This document shows positions 51,409 to 63,756 of a stretch of 64,000 nucleotides of DNA, in pieces (position 1 is the stretch's first letter; the number at the start of each line of letters is the position of its first letter). Source of the DNA: Streptomyces uncialis (GTDB lineage: Bacteria; Actinomycetota; Actinomycetes; Streptomycetales; Streptomycetaceae); NCBI RefSeq assembly GCF_001905345.1, contig NZ_LFBV01000010.1, positions 261,955 through 325,954 on the forward strand. The letters are read 5' to 3'. Below the pieces are notes generated by a model. The model searched no databases. It saw only the letters and a program-made list of their open reading frames with translations, and was not told the DNA's origin. Position numbers and translations under genes: made by a program.

Positions 51409-51804
51409 GCGCAGTTCCCCGCGCCCCTGAGGGTTCCCCACCTGGACGTACCTTGTCCCGGTACGGGCCGTCCGGGGGTGCGCAGTTCCCCGCGCCCCTA
51501 GGGTTCCCCACCTGGACGTACTTTTCCCAGTACGGGCCGTACGTGGGTGCGCAGTTCCCCGCGCCCCTAGGTTTGCGCCACTCGCCGCGCCTGTGCCCGT
51601 GCGGGTACCCGCAGGTAGACGCGCACCTCAAGAGGCACCCCCCAGGGGCGCGGGGAACTGCGCACCCCACAGGCGACGGCACAGGAAGAACCGCGCTCAG
51701 CACAGGAAACCCAGGGGCGCGGGGAACTGCGCGAAAACGAGGACCGGCCTGCACCCGAAGAGCGACCGCAAGAGGGCAGCATCCAGGGGCGCGAGGAACC
51801 GCGC
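51409..51804. repeat. Cluster 3 of the 20-bp repeat (6 copies, facing)
   Basis: Minus-strand copies are at 51409-51428, 51480-51499 and 51549-51568; plus-strand copies at 51644-51663, 51713-51732 and 51785-51804. The left and right triplets face each other, so the whole gap can fold back on itself. The left copies are also joined by a repeated GGGTTCCCCACCTGGACGTA; the right ones by the GAGCGACCGCAAGAGGGCAG spacer. The 571-bp gap between convergent MerR and deaminase-like genes has no gene. Confidence 0.88.
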
Positions 51805-51873
51805 ACCCCCGTACGACCCGCACAGGAACAAGGTGCGTCCAGGTGGGAGGACCCGGAAGCGCAAGCGAAGGCG

Positions 51874-52221
51874 TCAGGTGGAGAGAACCGCCCGGAGGCT
51901 CGCGTCGGGCCCCGCGACGAAGACCGGCGTACCGGGCCCCGCGAGGTCCCGGACCGCGGCAAGGTCCTCGTCGCCGGCCGCCAAGGCCTCCGTGACGACC
52001 GCGACCGCCTCCAGCGACTCCGCCCCGGACGCGACCGCCATCGCGACCGCCGCCCGCACCGCGCTGAGCCGCAGCGACGGCAGCCCGACCGTCCCGGCGG
52101 CATACGTCCGCCCCGTGGCGTCCCGTACCGCCGCCCCCTCGGCCACCCCGTTGCGGGCCCGCACGGACCGCGCGAGGGTCACGATCTTCCGGTCCTCGGG
52201 CCCCAGCTCACTCTCGCTCAT
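51874..52221 (-). CDS. Cytidine deaminase-like protein without the zinc site
   Basis: The 115-aa protein follows the cytidine deaminase outline (DRKIVTLARSVRARNGVAEGAAVRDATGRTYAAGTVGLPSLRLSAVRAAVAMAVASGAESLEAVAVVTE). Yet the HAE or CAE motif is replaced by RAA in SAVRAAVAMA and no PCxxC follows; there is no Cys in the protein. It therefore probably cannot deaminate. It lies between the MmcQ-like gene and era in the conserved core, so it may have a structural or binding role. Confidence 0.8.
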   Translation of the reverse strand: MSESELGPEDRKIVTLARSVRARNGVAEGAAVRDATGRTYAAGTVGLPSLRLSAVRAAVAMAVASGAESLEAVAVVTEALAAGDEDLAAVRDLAGPGTPVFVAGPDASLRAVLST

Positions 52222-52266
52222 GGCCCCAGCTTATGCGGCGCCCCACCGCACCCGGCGGGCCCGGGT

Positions 52267-52623
52267 TCAGGGCCGGTCGAGCCGCAGCCGTTCCGCCCTC
52301 GGGAGCCCCGCGACGACCAGGTCGTAGGAGTCCTCGACCAGTTCCCGCACCTGACGCCGGGGCAGCTCCCCGACCGTCACGGTGTTCCAGTGGCGCTTGT
52401 TCATGTGGTAGCCGGGCAGCACGGCCCCGGGATGCTCGGCGCGCAGCCGCACCGCGTCGTCCGGGTCGCACTTCAGGTTCACGGTCAGGGGCCGCGCGTC
52501 CAGCCGGGACAGCGCGAACATCTTGCCCAGCACCTTGAACACCGACGCCTCCGGCCCGAACGGGAACTCCTCGACGGAGGCGTTGAACGACAGGCACAGG
52601 GAGCGCAGCGCGGCGGGGGTCAT
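52267..52623 (-). CDS. MmcQ/YjbR-family protein
   Basis: The 118-aa protein has the YjbR/CyaY-like outline: LRSLCLSFNASVEEFPFGPEASVFKVLGKMFALSRLDARPLTVNLKCDPDDAVRLRAEHPGAVLPGYHMNKRHWNTVTVGELPRRQVRELVEDSYDLV. The family has a double-wing fold and is thought to bind DNA, without a known role. The start overlaps the CNNM gene stop (TGATG), so they are translated together. Confidence 0.9.
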   Translation of the reverse strand: MTPAALRSLCLSFNASVEEFPFGPEASVFKVLGKMFALSRLDARPLTVNLKCDPDDAVRLRAEHPGAVLPGYHMNKRHWNTVTVGELPRRQVRELVEDSYDLVVAGLPRAERLRLDRP

Positions 52624-53954
52624 CAGCGGCCCGCCCCCCGCGCCCCGCCGCTCTCCCGGCCGCCGGCCTTGGCGGGCCGGGCCCGTCCGACGGGCTCCAC
52701 GAGCACCGTCATGATCTTGTTGCGGCGGCCGGCGGCGGCCTCCGCGGTGAGCCGCAGCTCCCGGCCGTCGGGCAGCGGCACCGACGCGGAGGCGTCCGCG
52801 ATGGGGACCTTCCCGAGGGCCTTGGCGAGCAGTCCGCCGACCGTCTCCACGTCCTCGTCGTCGTACGCCTCCAGCCCGTACAGCTCGCCGAGGTCGCCGA
52901 TGTCGAGGCGGGAGGTGACCCGGTAGCGGCCCTCGCCCAGGTCCTCGACGGGCGGCAGCTCACGGTCGTACTCGTCGGTGATCTCGCCGACGATCTCCTC
53001 CAGGATGTCCTCGATGGTGACGATCCCGGCGGTGCCGCCGTACTCGTCCACGACGACGGCGACATGGGTGCGTTCCTGCTGCATCTCGCGCAGCAGGTCG
53101 CCCGCGTTCTTGGTGTCGGGCACGAACGTGGCGGACCGCATCGCGGTGGACACCAGCTCGGACTCGGCGTCGCGGCTGATGTGCGTCTTGCGGACGAGGT
53201 CCTTGAGATACACCACGCCGACGACGTCGTCCTCGTTCTCCCCGGTGACGGGGATACGGGAGAAGCCGGAGCGCAGCGCGAGGGTGAGGGCCTGGCGGAT
53301 GGTCTTGTACCGCTCGATGACGACGAGGTCGGTGCGGGGGACCATCACCTCCCGTACGAGGGTGTCGCCCAGTTCGAAGACGGAGTGCACCATCCGGCGC
53401 TCGTCGTCCTCGATCAGGGACTCGGCCTCCGCGAGGTCGACCAGCGCGCGCAGCTCCGCCTCGGAGGCGAAGGGTCCGCGCCGGAAGCCCTTGCCGGGGG
53501 TGAGGGCGTTGCCGAGCAGGATCAGCAGCGACGGGATGGGGCCCATGATCCGGGCGAGCGGCACCAGGACGTACGCGGCGACGGTGGCGGTGTTCAGCGG
53601 GTGCTGGCGGCCGATGGTGCGCGGGGAGACGCCGACGGCGACGTACGACACGAGGACCATGACGCCGATCGCGAGGAGCAGCGCTTCCCAGGTGCGGTCG
53701 AACTCCTGGAGGCAGGCGTAGGTGACGAGGGCGGCGGCGGCCATCTCGCAGGCGACCCGGACCAGCAGGGCGACGTTGAGGTAGCGGGTGGGGTCGCCGG
53801 CGATCCGGGCGAGTTTGGCGCCGCCGCGGCGGCCGGAGCGGACGGCTTCCTCGGCGCGGAAGCTGGAGACCCGGGCCAGACCGGCCTCCGCGCAGGCGGC
53901 GAGCCAGGCGACGACGACCAGCAGGACCGCGCCGAGGATGAGGGGGGCACTCAT
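52623..53954 (-). CDS. CNNM/CorC-family membrane protein with CBS pair
   Basis: The 443-aa protein starts with a DUF21/CNNM membrane domain (about residues 1-190; LILGAVLLVVVAWLAACAEAGLARVSS, then MVLVSYVAVGVSPRTIGRQHP). A CBS pair follows (VREVMVPRTDLVVIERYKTIRQALTLALRSGFSRIPVTGENEDDVVGVVYLKDL and the second near HVAVVVDEYGGTAGIVTIEDILEEIVGEITDEYD), then a CorC/HlyC transporter-associated domain. It is linked to magnesium or cobalt export and often stands beside ybeY. ATG 53954 is 6 bases from the ybeY stop. Confidence 0.94.
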   Translation of the reverse strand: MSAPLILGAVLLVVVAWLAACAEAGLARVSSFRAEEAVRSGRRGGAKLARIAGDPTRYLNVALLVRVACEMAAAALVTYACLQEFDRTWEALLLAIGVMVLVSYVAVGVSPRTIGRQHPLNTATVAAYVLVPLARIMGPIPSLLILLGNALTPGKGFRRGPFASEAELRALVDLAEAESLIEDDERRMVHSVFELGDTLVREVMVPRTDLVVIERYKTIRQALTLALRSGFSRIPVTGENEDDVVGVVYLKDLVRKTHISRDAESELVSTAMRSATFVPDTKNAGDLLREMQQERTHVAVVVDEYGGTAGIVTIEDILEEIVGEITDEYDRELPPVEDLGEGRYRVTSRLDIGDLGELYGLEAYDDEDVETVGGLLAKALGKVPIADASASVPLPDGRELRLTAEAAAGRRNKIMTVLVEPVGRARPAKAGGRESGGARGAGR

Positions 53955-53959
53955 CGGCT

Positions 53960-54457
53960 TCAGGAGACGGTCGGGGCGGGCGAGGGGCCGGTGAGGCCCT
54001 TCTCCTGCCGCCAACCGTCGACGATCGCGGCCTGGAGGCCGAACATCTCGGCCTTCTCGTCGGGCTCCTCATGGTCGTAGCCGAGCAGGTGCAGCACACC
54101 GTGGACGGTCAGGAGCTGGAGCTCCTCGTCCATGGTGTGGTCGGTGTCGGCCTCACGGCCCTGCCGTTCGGCGACCTCGGGGCACAGCACGATGTCCCCG
54201 AGGAGGCCCTGCGGTGGCTCGTCGTCGTCCTTGGCGGGCGGCCTGAGCTCGTCCATCGGGAAGGACATGACATCGGTGGGCCCTGGCAGGTCCATCCACT
54301 GGATGTGGAGCTGTTCCATGGCGTCGGTGTCCACGACGATCACGGACAGTTCGGAGAGCGGGTGGATACGCATCCGGCCCAGGGCGTAGCGCGCGATGTC
54401 CAGGATCGCGTGCTCGTCGACCTGGGTGCCGGATTCGTTGTTGACGTCGATCGCCAT
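53960..54457 (-). CDS. ybeY: Endoribonuclease YbeY
   Basis: This 165-aa metal-dependent RNase acts in 16S rRNA 3'-end maturation and ribosome quality control. The zinc site HGVLHLLGYDHEE is complete, with PTDVMSFPMDE upstream. It is 12 bases after phoH and 6 before the CNNM gene, a typical operon. Confidence 0.97.
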   Translation of the reverse strand: MAIDVNNESGTQVDEHAILDIARYALGRMRIHPLSELSVIVVDTDAMEQLHIQWMDLPGPTDVMSFPMDELRPPAKDDDEPPQGLLGDIVLCPEVAERQGREADTDHTMDEELQLLTVHGVLHLLGYDHEEPDEKAEMFGLQAAIVDGWRQEKGLTGPSPAPTVS

Positions 54458-54469
54458 GGTGGTGCCGGT

Positions 54470-55528
54470 CTACTTCCCTCTGCCGCCGCGGCCTTGGTGG
54501 GAGCCGTGGTCGGTGCCGTTCGCGTGGTCGTACTTCTCGTACGCGTCGACGATACGGCCGACCAGCTTGTGCCGTACGACGTCCTGGGACGTGAGCCGCG
54601 AGAAGTGGACGTCGTCGACCCCTTCGAGGATGTCCTGCACCTGCCGCAGACCGGACCTGGTGCCGTTGGGCAGGTCGACCTGGGTCACGTCACCGGTGAT
54701 GACGATCTTCGACTCGAACCCGAGCCGGGTGAGGAACATCTTCATCTGCTCGGGGTTCGTGTTCTGCGCCTCGTCGAGAATGATGAAGGCGTCATTGAGG
54801 GTCCTTCCCCTCATATAGGCCAGGGGCGCCACCTCGATGGTGCCCGCGGCCATCAGGCGGGGGATCGAGTCCGGGTCGAGCATGTCGTGGAGCGCGTCGT
54901 ACAGGGGGCGCAGATACGGGTCGATCTTCTCGTAGAGGGTGCCCGGGAGGAAGCCGAGGCGTTCGCCGGCCTCGACGGCGGGGCGGGTGAGGATGATGCG
55001 GTTGACCTGCTTGGACTGGAGGGCCTGGACGGCCTTGGCCATGGCCAGATAGGTCTTGCCGGTGCCCGCGGGGCCGATACCGAAGACGATGGTGTGCTTG
55101 TCGATCGCGTCGACGTAGCGCTTCTGGTTGAGCGTCTTGGGGCGGATGGTGCGGCCGCGGGAGGACAGGATGTTCTGGGTGAGGACCTCGGCGGGGGTCT
55201 CCTCACCGGTGCCCTCGCCCGCCTCACTGGCCCTGAGCATGGCGATCGAGCGTTCCACCGCGTCCTCCGTCATCGGCTGTCCGGTGCGGAGCACCAGCAT
55301 CATCTCGTCGAACAGCCGCTGCACGAGGGCCACTTCACGGGCCTCGCCGACCGCGCTGATCTCATTGCCCCGGACATGGATGTCGGCTTCCGGGAAGGCC
55401 TTCTCGATCACGCGGAGCAGTGCGTCCCCGGAGCCGAGCACGGTGACCATGGGGTGCTTGGCCGGGACGGTGAACCGGGCGCGGGACTGGCCCTCCGCCG
55501 GTTCGTGAGCTGTGGGTGTCTGCGTCAT
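54470..55528 (-). CDS. phoH: PhoH-family ATPase
   Basis: The 352-aa protein has an N-terminal RNA-binding-like region (VLGSGDALLRVIEKAFPEADIHVRGNEISAVGE) and the PhoH ATPase with Walker A GIGPAGTGKTYLAMAKAV, Walker B FIILDEAQNTNPEQMKMFLTR and sensor GDVTQVDLP. It is thought to work with YbeY in rRNA processing. ATG 55528 fits the family; the frame is open further upstream through repeats. It heads the phoH-ybeY-CNNM-mmcQ unit. Confidence 0.95.
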   Translation of the reverse strand: MTQTPTAHEPAEGQSRARFTVPAKHPMVTVLGSGDALLRVIEKAFPEADIHVRGNEISAVGEAREVALVQRLFDEMMLVLRTGQPMTEDAVERSIAMLRASEAGEGTGEETPAEVLTQNILSSRGRTIRPKTLNQKRYVDAIDKHTIVFGIGPAGTGKTYLAMAKAVQALQSKQVNRIILTRPAVEAGERLGFLPGTLYEKIDPYLRPLYDALHDMLDPDSIPRLMAAGTIEVAPLAYMRGRTLNDAFIILDEAQNTNPEQMKMFLTRLGFESKIVITGDVTQVDLPNGTRSGLRQVQDILEGVDDVHFSRLTSQDVVRHKLVGRIVDAYEKYDHANGTDHGSHQGRGGRGK

Positions 55529-55775
55529 GGGCCGGCTCTGTGGCCTGCTGGTCCTCCTCGGGCGGGGCGCGTCGGTACGAGGCGCCGTTGCACTGCCCAG
55601 GGTACGACGCACCCCGCGCCAGGGCCGAGGAGTTTTCGCGACCCCCGCTCGGGGGCCGCCATGGTCCCCGCGCGCAGGCCGCCTCGGTCCTCGCTCGCAG
55701 GTCGGCACGGCCCTCGCTCGGGGATCGCCACGGTTCCCGCGCGAGGGACGCTCCGGTCCTCGCGCGGGGCGGGGG

Positions 55776-56999
55776 TCAGACGGTGCTGCGGAAGCCGATG
55801 GTGGGCACCGCCCTGCGCAGCGGCCAGGGCCGGGCGGCGGCGGGCAGCGGGGGCCGCAGGGAGTCCAGGAAGGCGTAGCGGGCGAGGGCCGCGGGGTCCT
55901 GGGGGCCGTAGTCGCGCACCCGGCGCCACCAGGCGGCGACCTCGGTCCAGCCGGGCGCGGAGAGCGAGCCGCCGAACTCCTGGACGGACAGCGCGGCGGT
56001 CAGTCCGGCGAAGGCGACCCGGTCGGCCAGCGGCCAGCCCGCGAGGGTGCCGGTGACGAACCCGGCGACGAAGACATCGCCCGCGCCCGTCGGGTCCAGC
56101 GCTTCGACCTCGATGGCGGGGACGACGGCCGTCTCGCCGGTGCGCCCGTCCACGGCGTACGCGCCTTCGGCACCGAGGGTGACGACGGCGACGGGGACCC
56201 GTTCGGTGAGGGCGTGCGCGGCGGCGCGCGGGCAGGTGGTGCGGGTGTAGCTCATGGCCTCCTGGGCGTTGGGCAGGAAGGCTTCGCAGTGGGCGAGGTC
56301 GGGCAGCGCGTCCAGGTCCCAGCGGCCGGTCTCGTCCCAGCCCACGTCCCCGAAGAGCCGGGTCCCGGCGCGGGCGGCGCGGGCGATCCAGGGGTCGCGG
56401 GTGCCGGGGGCCAGGGAGGCGACGGCGGCGCGGGCGGGCGGGGTCGCGGCGATGCCGGCGGCGTCGGCGGCCGGGGGTTCGTGGGCGTGGGACACCATGG
56501 TCCGCTCCCCCTCGTACGCCATGGAGACCGTGACCGGGGAGTGCCAGCCGGGGACCCGGCGGGACGGCCCGAGGTCGATGCCCTCGCCCTGTTCGAGGGC
56601 GTCCCAGCAGTACTCGCCGTAGTGGTCGTCGCCGAAGGCGGCGGCGAGCGAGGTCCGCAGTCCGAGCCGGGCCAGCGCGGTGGCCATGTTGGCGACGCCG
56701 CCGGGGCTGGAGCCCATGCCCCGGGCCCAGGACTCGGTGCCGCGGACGGGCGCGGAGTCGAGTCCGGTGAGGATGATGTCGAGGTAGACGGGCCCGGTCA
56801 GGTACACGTCGCAGGGCGGGTCACCGGGCGTGCGGAGCGCGGCGAGCGGGTCGAGATGGGGCCGGGGACGGGGGCGGGTCCTGGCCTCCCGGTCCCGGTG
56901 CTCCAGCGCGGCCTCGGCGGAGTCGGGGACGGGCTCGGGGCCGGGGCCCCCGGTGCTGCGGTGGCGGCTCTGCGGCGGCTCTCCGTCGTACGTGGTCAC
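55776..56999 (-). CDS. PfkB-family carbohydrate kinase
   Basis: The 407-aa protein has a disordered N-terminal 60 residues and then the ribokinase fold: VYLTGPVYLDIILTG, the GG motif SSPGGVANMATALARLGLRTSLAAAFGDDHYG, VVTLGAEGAYAV and the anion-hole DPTGAGDVFVAGFVTGTLAG with the catalytic Asp. The sugar is not known. It is upstream of phoH on the same strand with a repeat-containing 247-bp gap, so cotranscription is uncertain. Confidence 0.9.
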   Translation of the reverse strand: MTTYDGEPPQSRHRSTGGPGPEPVPDSAEAALEHRDREARTRPRPRPHLDPLAALRTPGDPPCDVYLTGPVYLDIILTGLDSAPVRGTESWARGMGSSPGGVANMATALARLGLRTSLAAAFGDDHYGEYCWDALEQGEGIDLGPSRRVPGWHSPVTVSMAYEGERTMVSHAHEPPAADAAGIAATPPARAAVASLAPGTRDPWIARAARAGTRLFGDVGWDETGRWDLDALPDLAHCEAFLPNAQEAMSYTRTTCPRAAAHALTERVPVAVVTLGAEGAYAVDGRTGETAVVPAIEVEALDPTGAGDVFVAGFVTGTLAGWPLADRVAFAGLTAALSVQEFGGSLSAPGWTEVAAWWRRVRDYGPQDPAALARYAFLDSLRPPLPAAARPWPLRRAVPTIGFRSTV

Positions 57000-57044
57000 G
57001 GTGCGCTCCCCCTGGATGGTGCGGGTTCAGGTCAGTGTGCCCGA

Positions 57045-57260
57045 AAGGGGTGCGGGAGGGGTGCGGGCGGCGTGTCCGGGAGGGGTGCGGGAGGGGTGCG
57101 GGCGGCGTGTCCGGGAGGGGTGCGGGCGGCGTGTCCGGGAGGGGGCGGGCCGTGCGTCCGGGAGGGGGGCGGGGCCGTGCGTCCGGGAGAAGTGCGGCCT
57201 GGGTGCGGGCGGGGTGCGGGCGGGGTTCCGCCTGGGTGCGGGCGGGGTGCGTGACCCGGA
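57045..57260. repeat. GC-rich tandem repeats between pfkB and MFS genes
   Basis: Units built on GGGAGGGGTGCGGGCGGCGTGT recur with 24-bp spacing near 57050-57150 and degrade to GGGTGCGGGCGGGGTGCG to 57260. No gene was found in 57000-57480. Confidence 0.75.
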
Positions 57261-57319
57261 TTCGCGGGGCGGGTTCACGGAGCGGGTTCGCGGGGCGGAT
57301 GATCATCGTCCGGAACAGG

Positions 57320-57352
57320 AGTGTTTACCCGGGTTGCGTAATTGCAAACACT
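57320..57352. promoter_or_regulatory. AT-rich dyad before the MFS gene
   Basis: AGTGTTT (57320-57326) and AAACACT (57346-57352) are perfect inverted copies 19 bp apart, enclosing TTGCGTAATTGCAA. The area 57320-57375 is the only AT-rich stretch nearby (CATTAAAAATGTC), so a promoter with operator is likely. The regulator is not known. Confidence 0.45.
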
Positions 57353-57480
57353 TTTCATTAAAAATGTCTCGTAGGTCACGGCAAGGTCACTTCGTCTACT
57401 TCCTTCCGGTTGATACAAATTGCCCGCGCCGATTCACGGTGCCGCGCAACCTGCCCCACCCATGCCCGCCCCCCTTCCCC

Positions 57481-61473
<3,993 letters not shown>

Positions 61474-62486
61474 GGCTCTCCCTGGTGAGGTGGGGGAGGA
61501 ATCGGGAGCAGCGGGGTCGGGAGGTCGGGAGGAGACGGTTGGGTGGGGTGAGGCGGTGCCGGACGGTGGGGGGGTGGGGGGTGAGCGGGTGCGGTGGGGT
61601 GAGCGGGTGCGGGTGCGGTGTCCGGCGGTGCGGTGTGCGGTGTCCGGCGGTGCGGTCGAGTGAGGCGAGCGGTACGGGTGCGGTGTCCGGCGGTGCGCGT
61701 GCGGTGGGGTGATGCGGGCGGTGCGGGTCCGGTGTGCGGTGCGGTGTGCGGTGCGCCTGTCGCTGGTCCCGGGGCGGTGCCGATGCCGTTGGCTGTACGG
61801 GTGCCGGTACTTGGGGCTGTGCCGGTACGGGTACGAGGGCGGGTGCGGTGCCGGCGCCGTGCGGGTGGGATGGGTCCGGTACGCCGGTGGGCGGCTGCGC
61901 CTCGCGGGTGAGGGGTGGGGCGGTGCGGGACGCGGGGCCTACGGCGGTGCCTCGTGTGGGGGTGAGGCGTGGCTGCGCTGTGCGTCGGTGGTGCGGGGTG
62001 ACGCCTTGTGTGGGAGCCAGGGCGGCGGGTTCGGGGCTCGCGCGCTGTACTTGTGGGGGTGGGGCGTTGGCGTGTGCGTATGCGTTGGCAGGGACGCGGT
62101 GGTGGGTGCCGTGGGGGGACGCGATGCCTGCGTTGTGGGGTGATGAGTTGGGGTGGGGTGGGGACTCGCTGTGCGGTGGGGTGAGGGGTGCGGTGCGCTT
62201 CTGGCGGGGACGCGGGGAGCGCTGGGGAGGGAACGGGCGGGGGTGCTGGGGATACCGGTCTGCGCTTGGTGCGGGGTGGTTCGCCGTTCGTTGCGCGAGG
62301 CGGTTCGCGGGGCGTTCGTGGGGTGCGGGTGCCGCTCCGGTGGGACGGTGACTCCGGTGACTCCGGTGACACGGTGGCGCGAGGTGACGCGGTGGGGTGG
62401 GCGTCGGCGCGTGTTCCGAGGAGGCGTGTACGTGACCGGGCGGCGAGGGACCGAAACTCCCGTACGTACATGACAATTTGAAGTTA
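61474..62486. repeat. 1-kb minisatellite-like leader upstream of the chitinase
   Basis: On the plus strand the DNA is G/T-rich with many GCGGTGTCCGGCGGTGCGG and GGTGCGGTGGGGTGAGCGG units, densest at 61540-61760. Strand asymmetry is strong: G far exceeds C, so minus-strand RNA would be C-rich and poorly folded. Long open frames exist on both strands but are low-complexity (Pro/Thr/His on the minus strand) without ribosome sites, and are not called. Confidence 0.65.
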
Positions 62487-62502
62487 CTTGGTCTGGACCA
62501 CA
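62487..62502 (-). promoter_or_regulatory. DasR-like (dre) box
   Basis: The minus strand reads TGTGGTCCAGACCAAG, matching the DasR element AGTGGTCTAGACCACT at 12 of 16 positions with 11 of 12 in the core TGGTCTAGACCA. DasR represses chitin and N-acetylglucosamine genes. The adjacent stretch AACTTCAAATTGTCATG to its left is AT-rich and could hold the promoter. The gene in that direction is the chitinase at 61473. Confidence 0.6.
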
Positions 62503-63020
62503 CCGGGAACCCGCCCGGACCCATCCGATTGCGCCACATACCTGAGCCCCCGCCGGGCCCCGGCAAGTCGCCCCACTCGAAGCCCGTCACCCCGGACACC
62601 AGGACGAACGGGGACGTTCCGCACCCCAACACGCGCTGTGAAGCCGCAACTTACCCATGCCCCATGCACCGACCACGGGCACAGCCCCCACAACGCTGGC
62701 TCAGTTCAGCCGTTGCGAAGCCGGACAACGAGAAGGACCACCGGTTCCGACGACTGGGGCTGGCTTCCGAACGACAGTCCCGGCGGACACCGCACGGCAA
62801 CGGATACAGGCGGCCACACCGTCCGGTACACCTCATGGATCACACGTACGGGCCCGCCTGGACCTCACAAACTAGGACGATCACCGAGAACCTGTCACGA
62901 CGAAGCGCACAGGACTACCGGGTACACACCCGAAGGAGCGCGCGCTGGCCTCGCCCGGGGGGCCTGATCCGACTAAAGGAAACGGGCCTTTCGGCGGAAG
63001 AAACCCGCAGGTCGGGAAGT
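62503..63020. other. 518-bp region before the CRISPR array, including probable leader
   Basis: No confident gene was found. The composition is less GC-rich than most gaps. The last 60 bases (GACTAAAGGAAACGGG, then GGCGGAAGAAACCCGCAG) are purine-rich and directly abut the first repeat, a fitting leader. A frame at 62488-62967 is rejected for lack of codon bias. Confidence 0.45.
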
Positions 63021-63651
63021 ACGGTCCCCGCGTACGCGGGGGTGGCCCTTCCCGGAAGAGGCGGCGGGCGCCGCATACATGACGGTCCCCGCGTACGCGG
63101 GGGTGGCCCGACCTTGCCGACGCCCCTGCGGGACATCTTGAAGTGGTCCCCGCGTACGCGGGGGTGGCCCGACCTGTCCGTCAGGACTCCAAGCTTGCCC
63201 ACGGTGGTCCCCGCGTACGCGGGGGTGATCCTTCACGATCGAACAGGTCCTCAAGCCGCGGGGCGTGGTCCCCGCGTACGCGGGGGTGATCCGCGGATGT
63301 GGTGGCAGCTCTTCGCCGTGGTGGCGTGGTCCCCGCGTACGCGGGGGTGGTCCCGCGCAGGACTGCGCGTCGTCACTGGCCTCGAAGTGGTCCCCGCGTA
63401 CGCGGGGGTGGTCCCCTGTTCGAAGGCGCGGCCGAAGCCGGCCCGGCGTGGTCCCCGCACACGCGGGGGTGGTCCGGCGCCAGATGTTGGGCGCGAGCGA
63501 CGGCCGAGGTGGTCCCCGCACACGCGGGGGTGGTCCCCGGGGCATGGGCGGGGCGCGTGAGCCGTGGATGTGGTCCCCGCGTACGCGGGGGTGGCCCTGG
63601 ATGGGCGCCTTGCAGCCCTGGCCACTGCCGCCCCCGCGTGGGGGTCTTCCA
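63021..63651 (+). CRISPR. Type I-E-like CRISPR array, 10 repeats plus a degenerate one
   Basis: Repeats of 28-29 bp, core GTCCCCGCGTACGCGGGGGT, begin exactly every 61 bp: 63021, 63082, 63143, 63204, 63265, 63326, 63387, 63448, 63509, 63570, with a decayed copy near 63628-63651 (CCCCCGCGTGGGGG). Spacers are 32-33 bp. The palindromic stem and lengths match type I-E. Repeats 1 and 2 share AC for GT at the left end, and the last is degenerate, so the leader is on the left and transcription is rightward. Repeat ends vary (GGCCC, GATCC, GGTCC) and repeats 8-9 have CACACG. No cas gene is in the window. Confidence 0.95.
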
Positions 63652-63756
63652 CTGCTGACGACGAGTGTGGCGGTCAACGGAGAGTGAGCAGTGGTTCTGG
63701 CCGCGCTGCGTGTTGCCCACGGCCTCAGACAGGTTCGGTGACTGTGAGTCCGGACT

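Noticed and set aside
62488..62967. Possible gene remnant before the CRISPR array (DDWGWLP-like frame)
   Set aside because: No codon bias, no start signal and no family match; kept as unassigned sequence.
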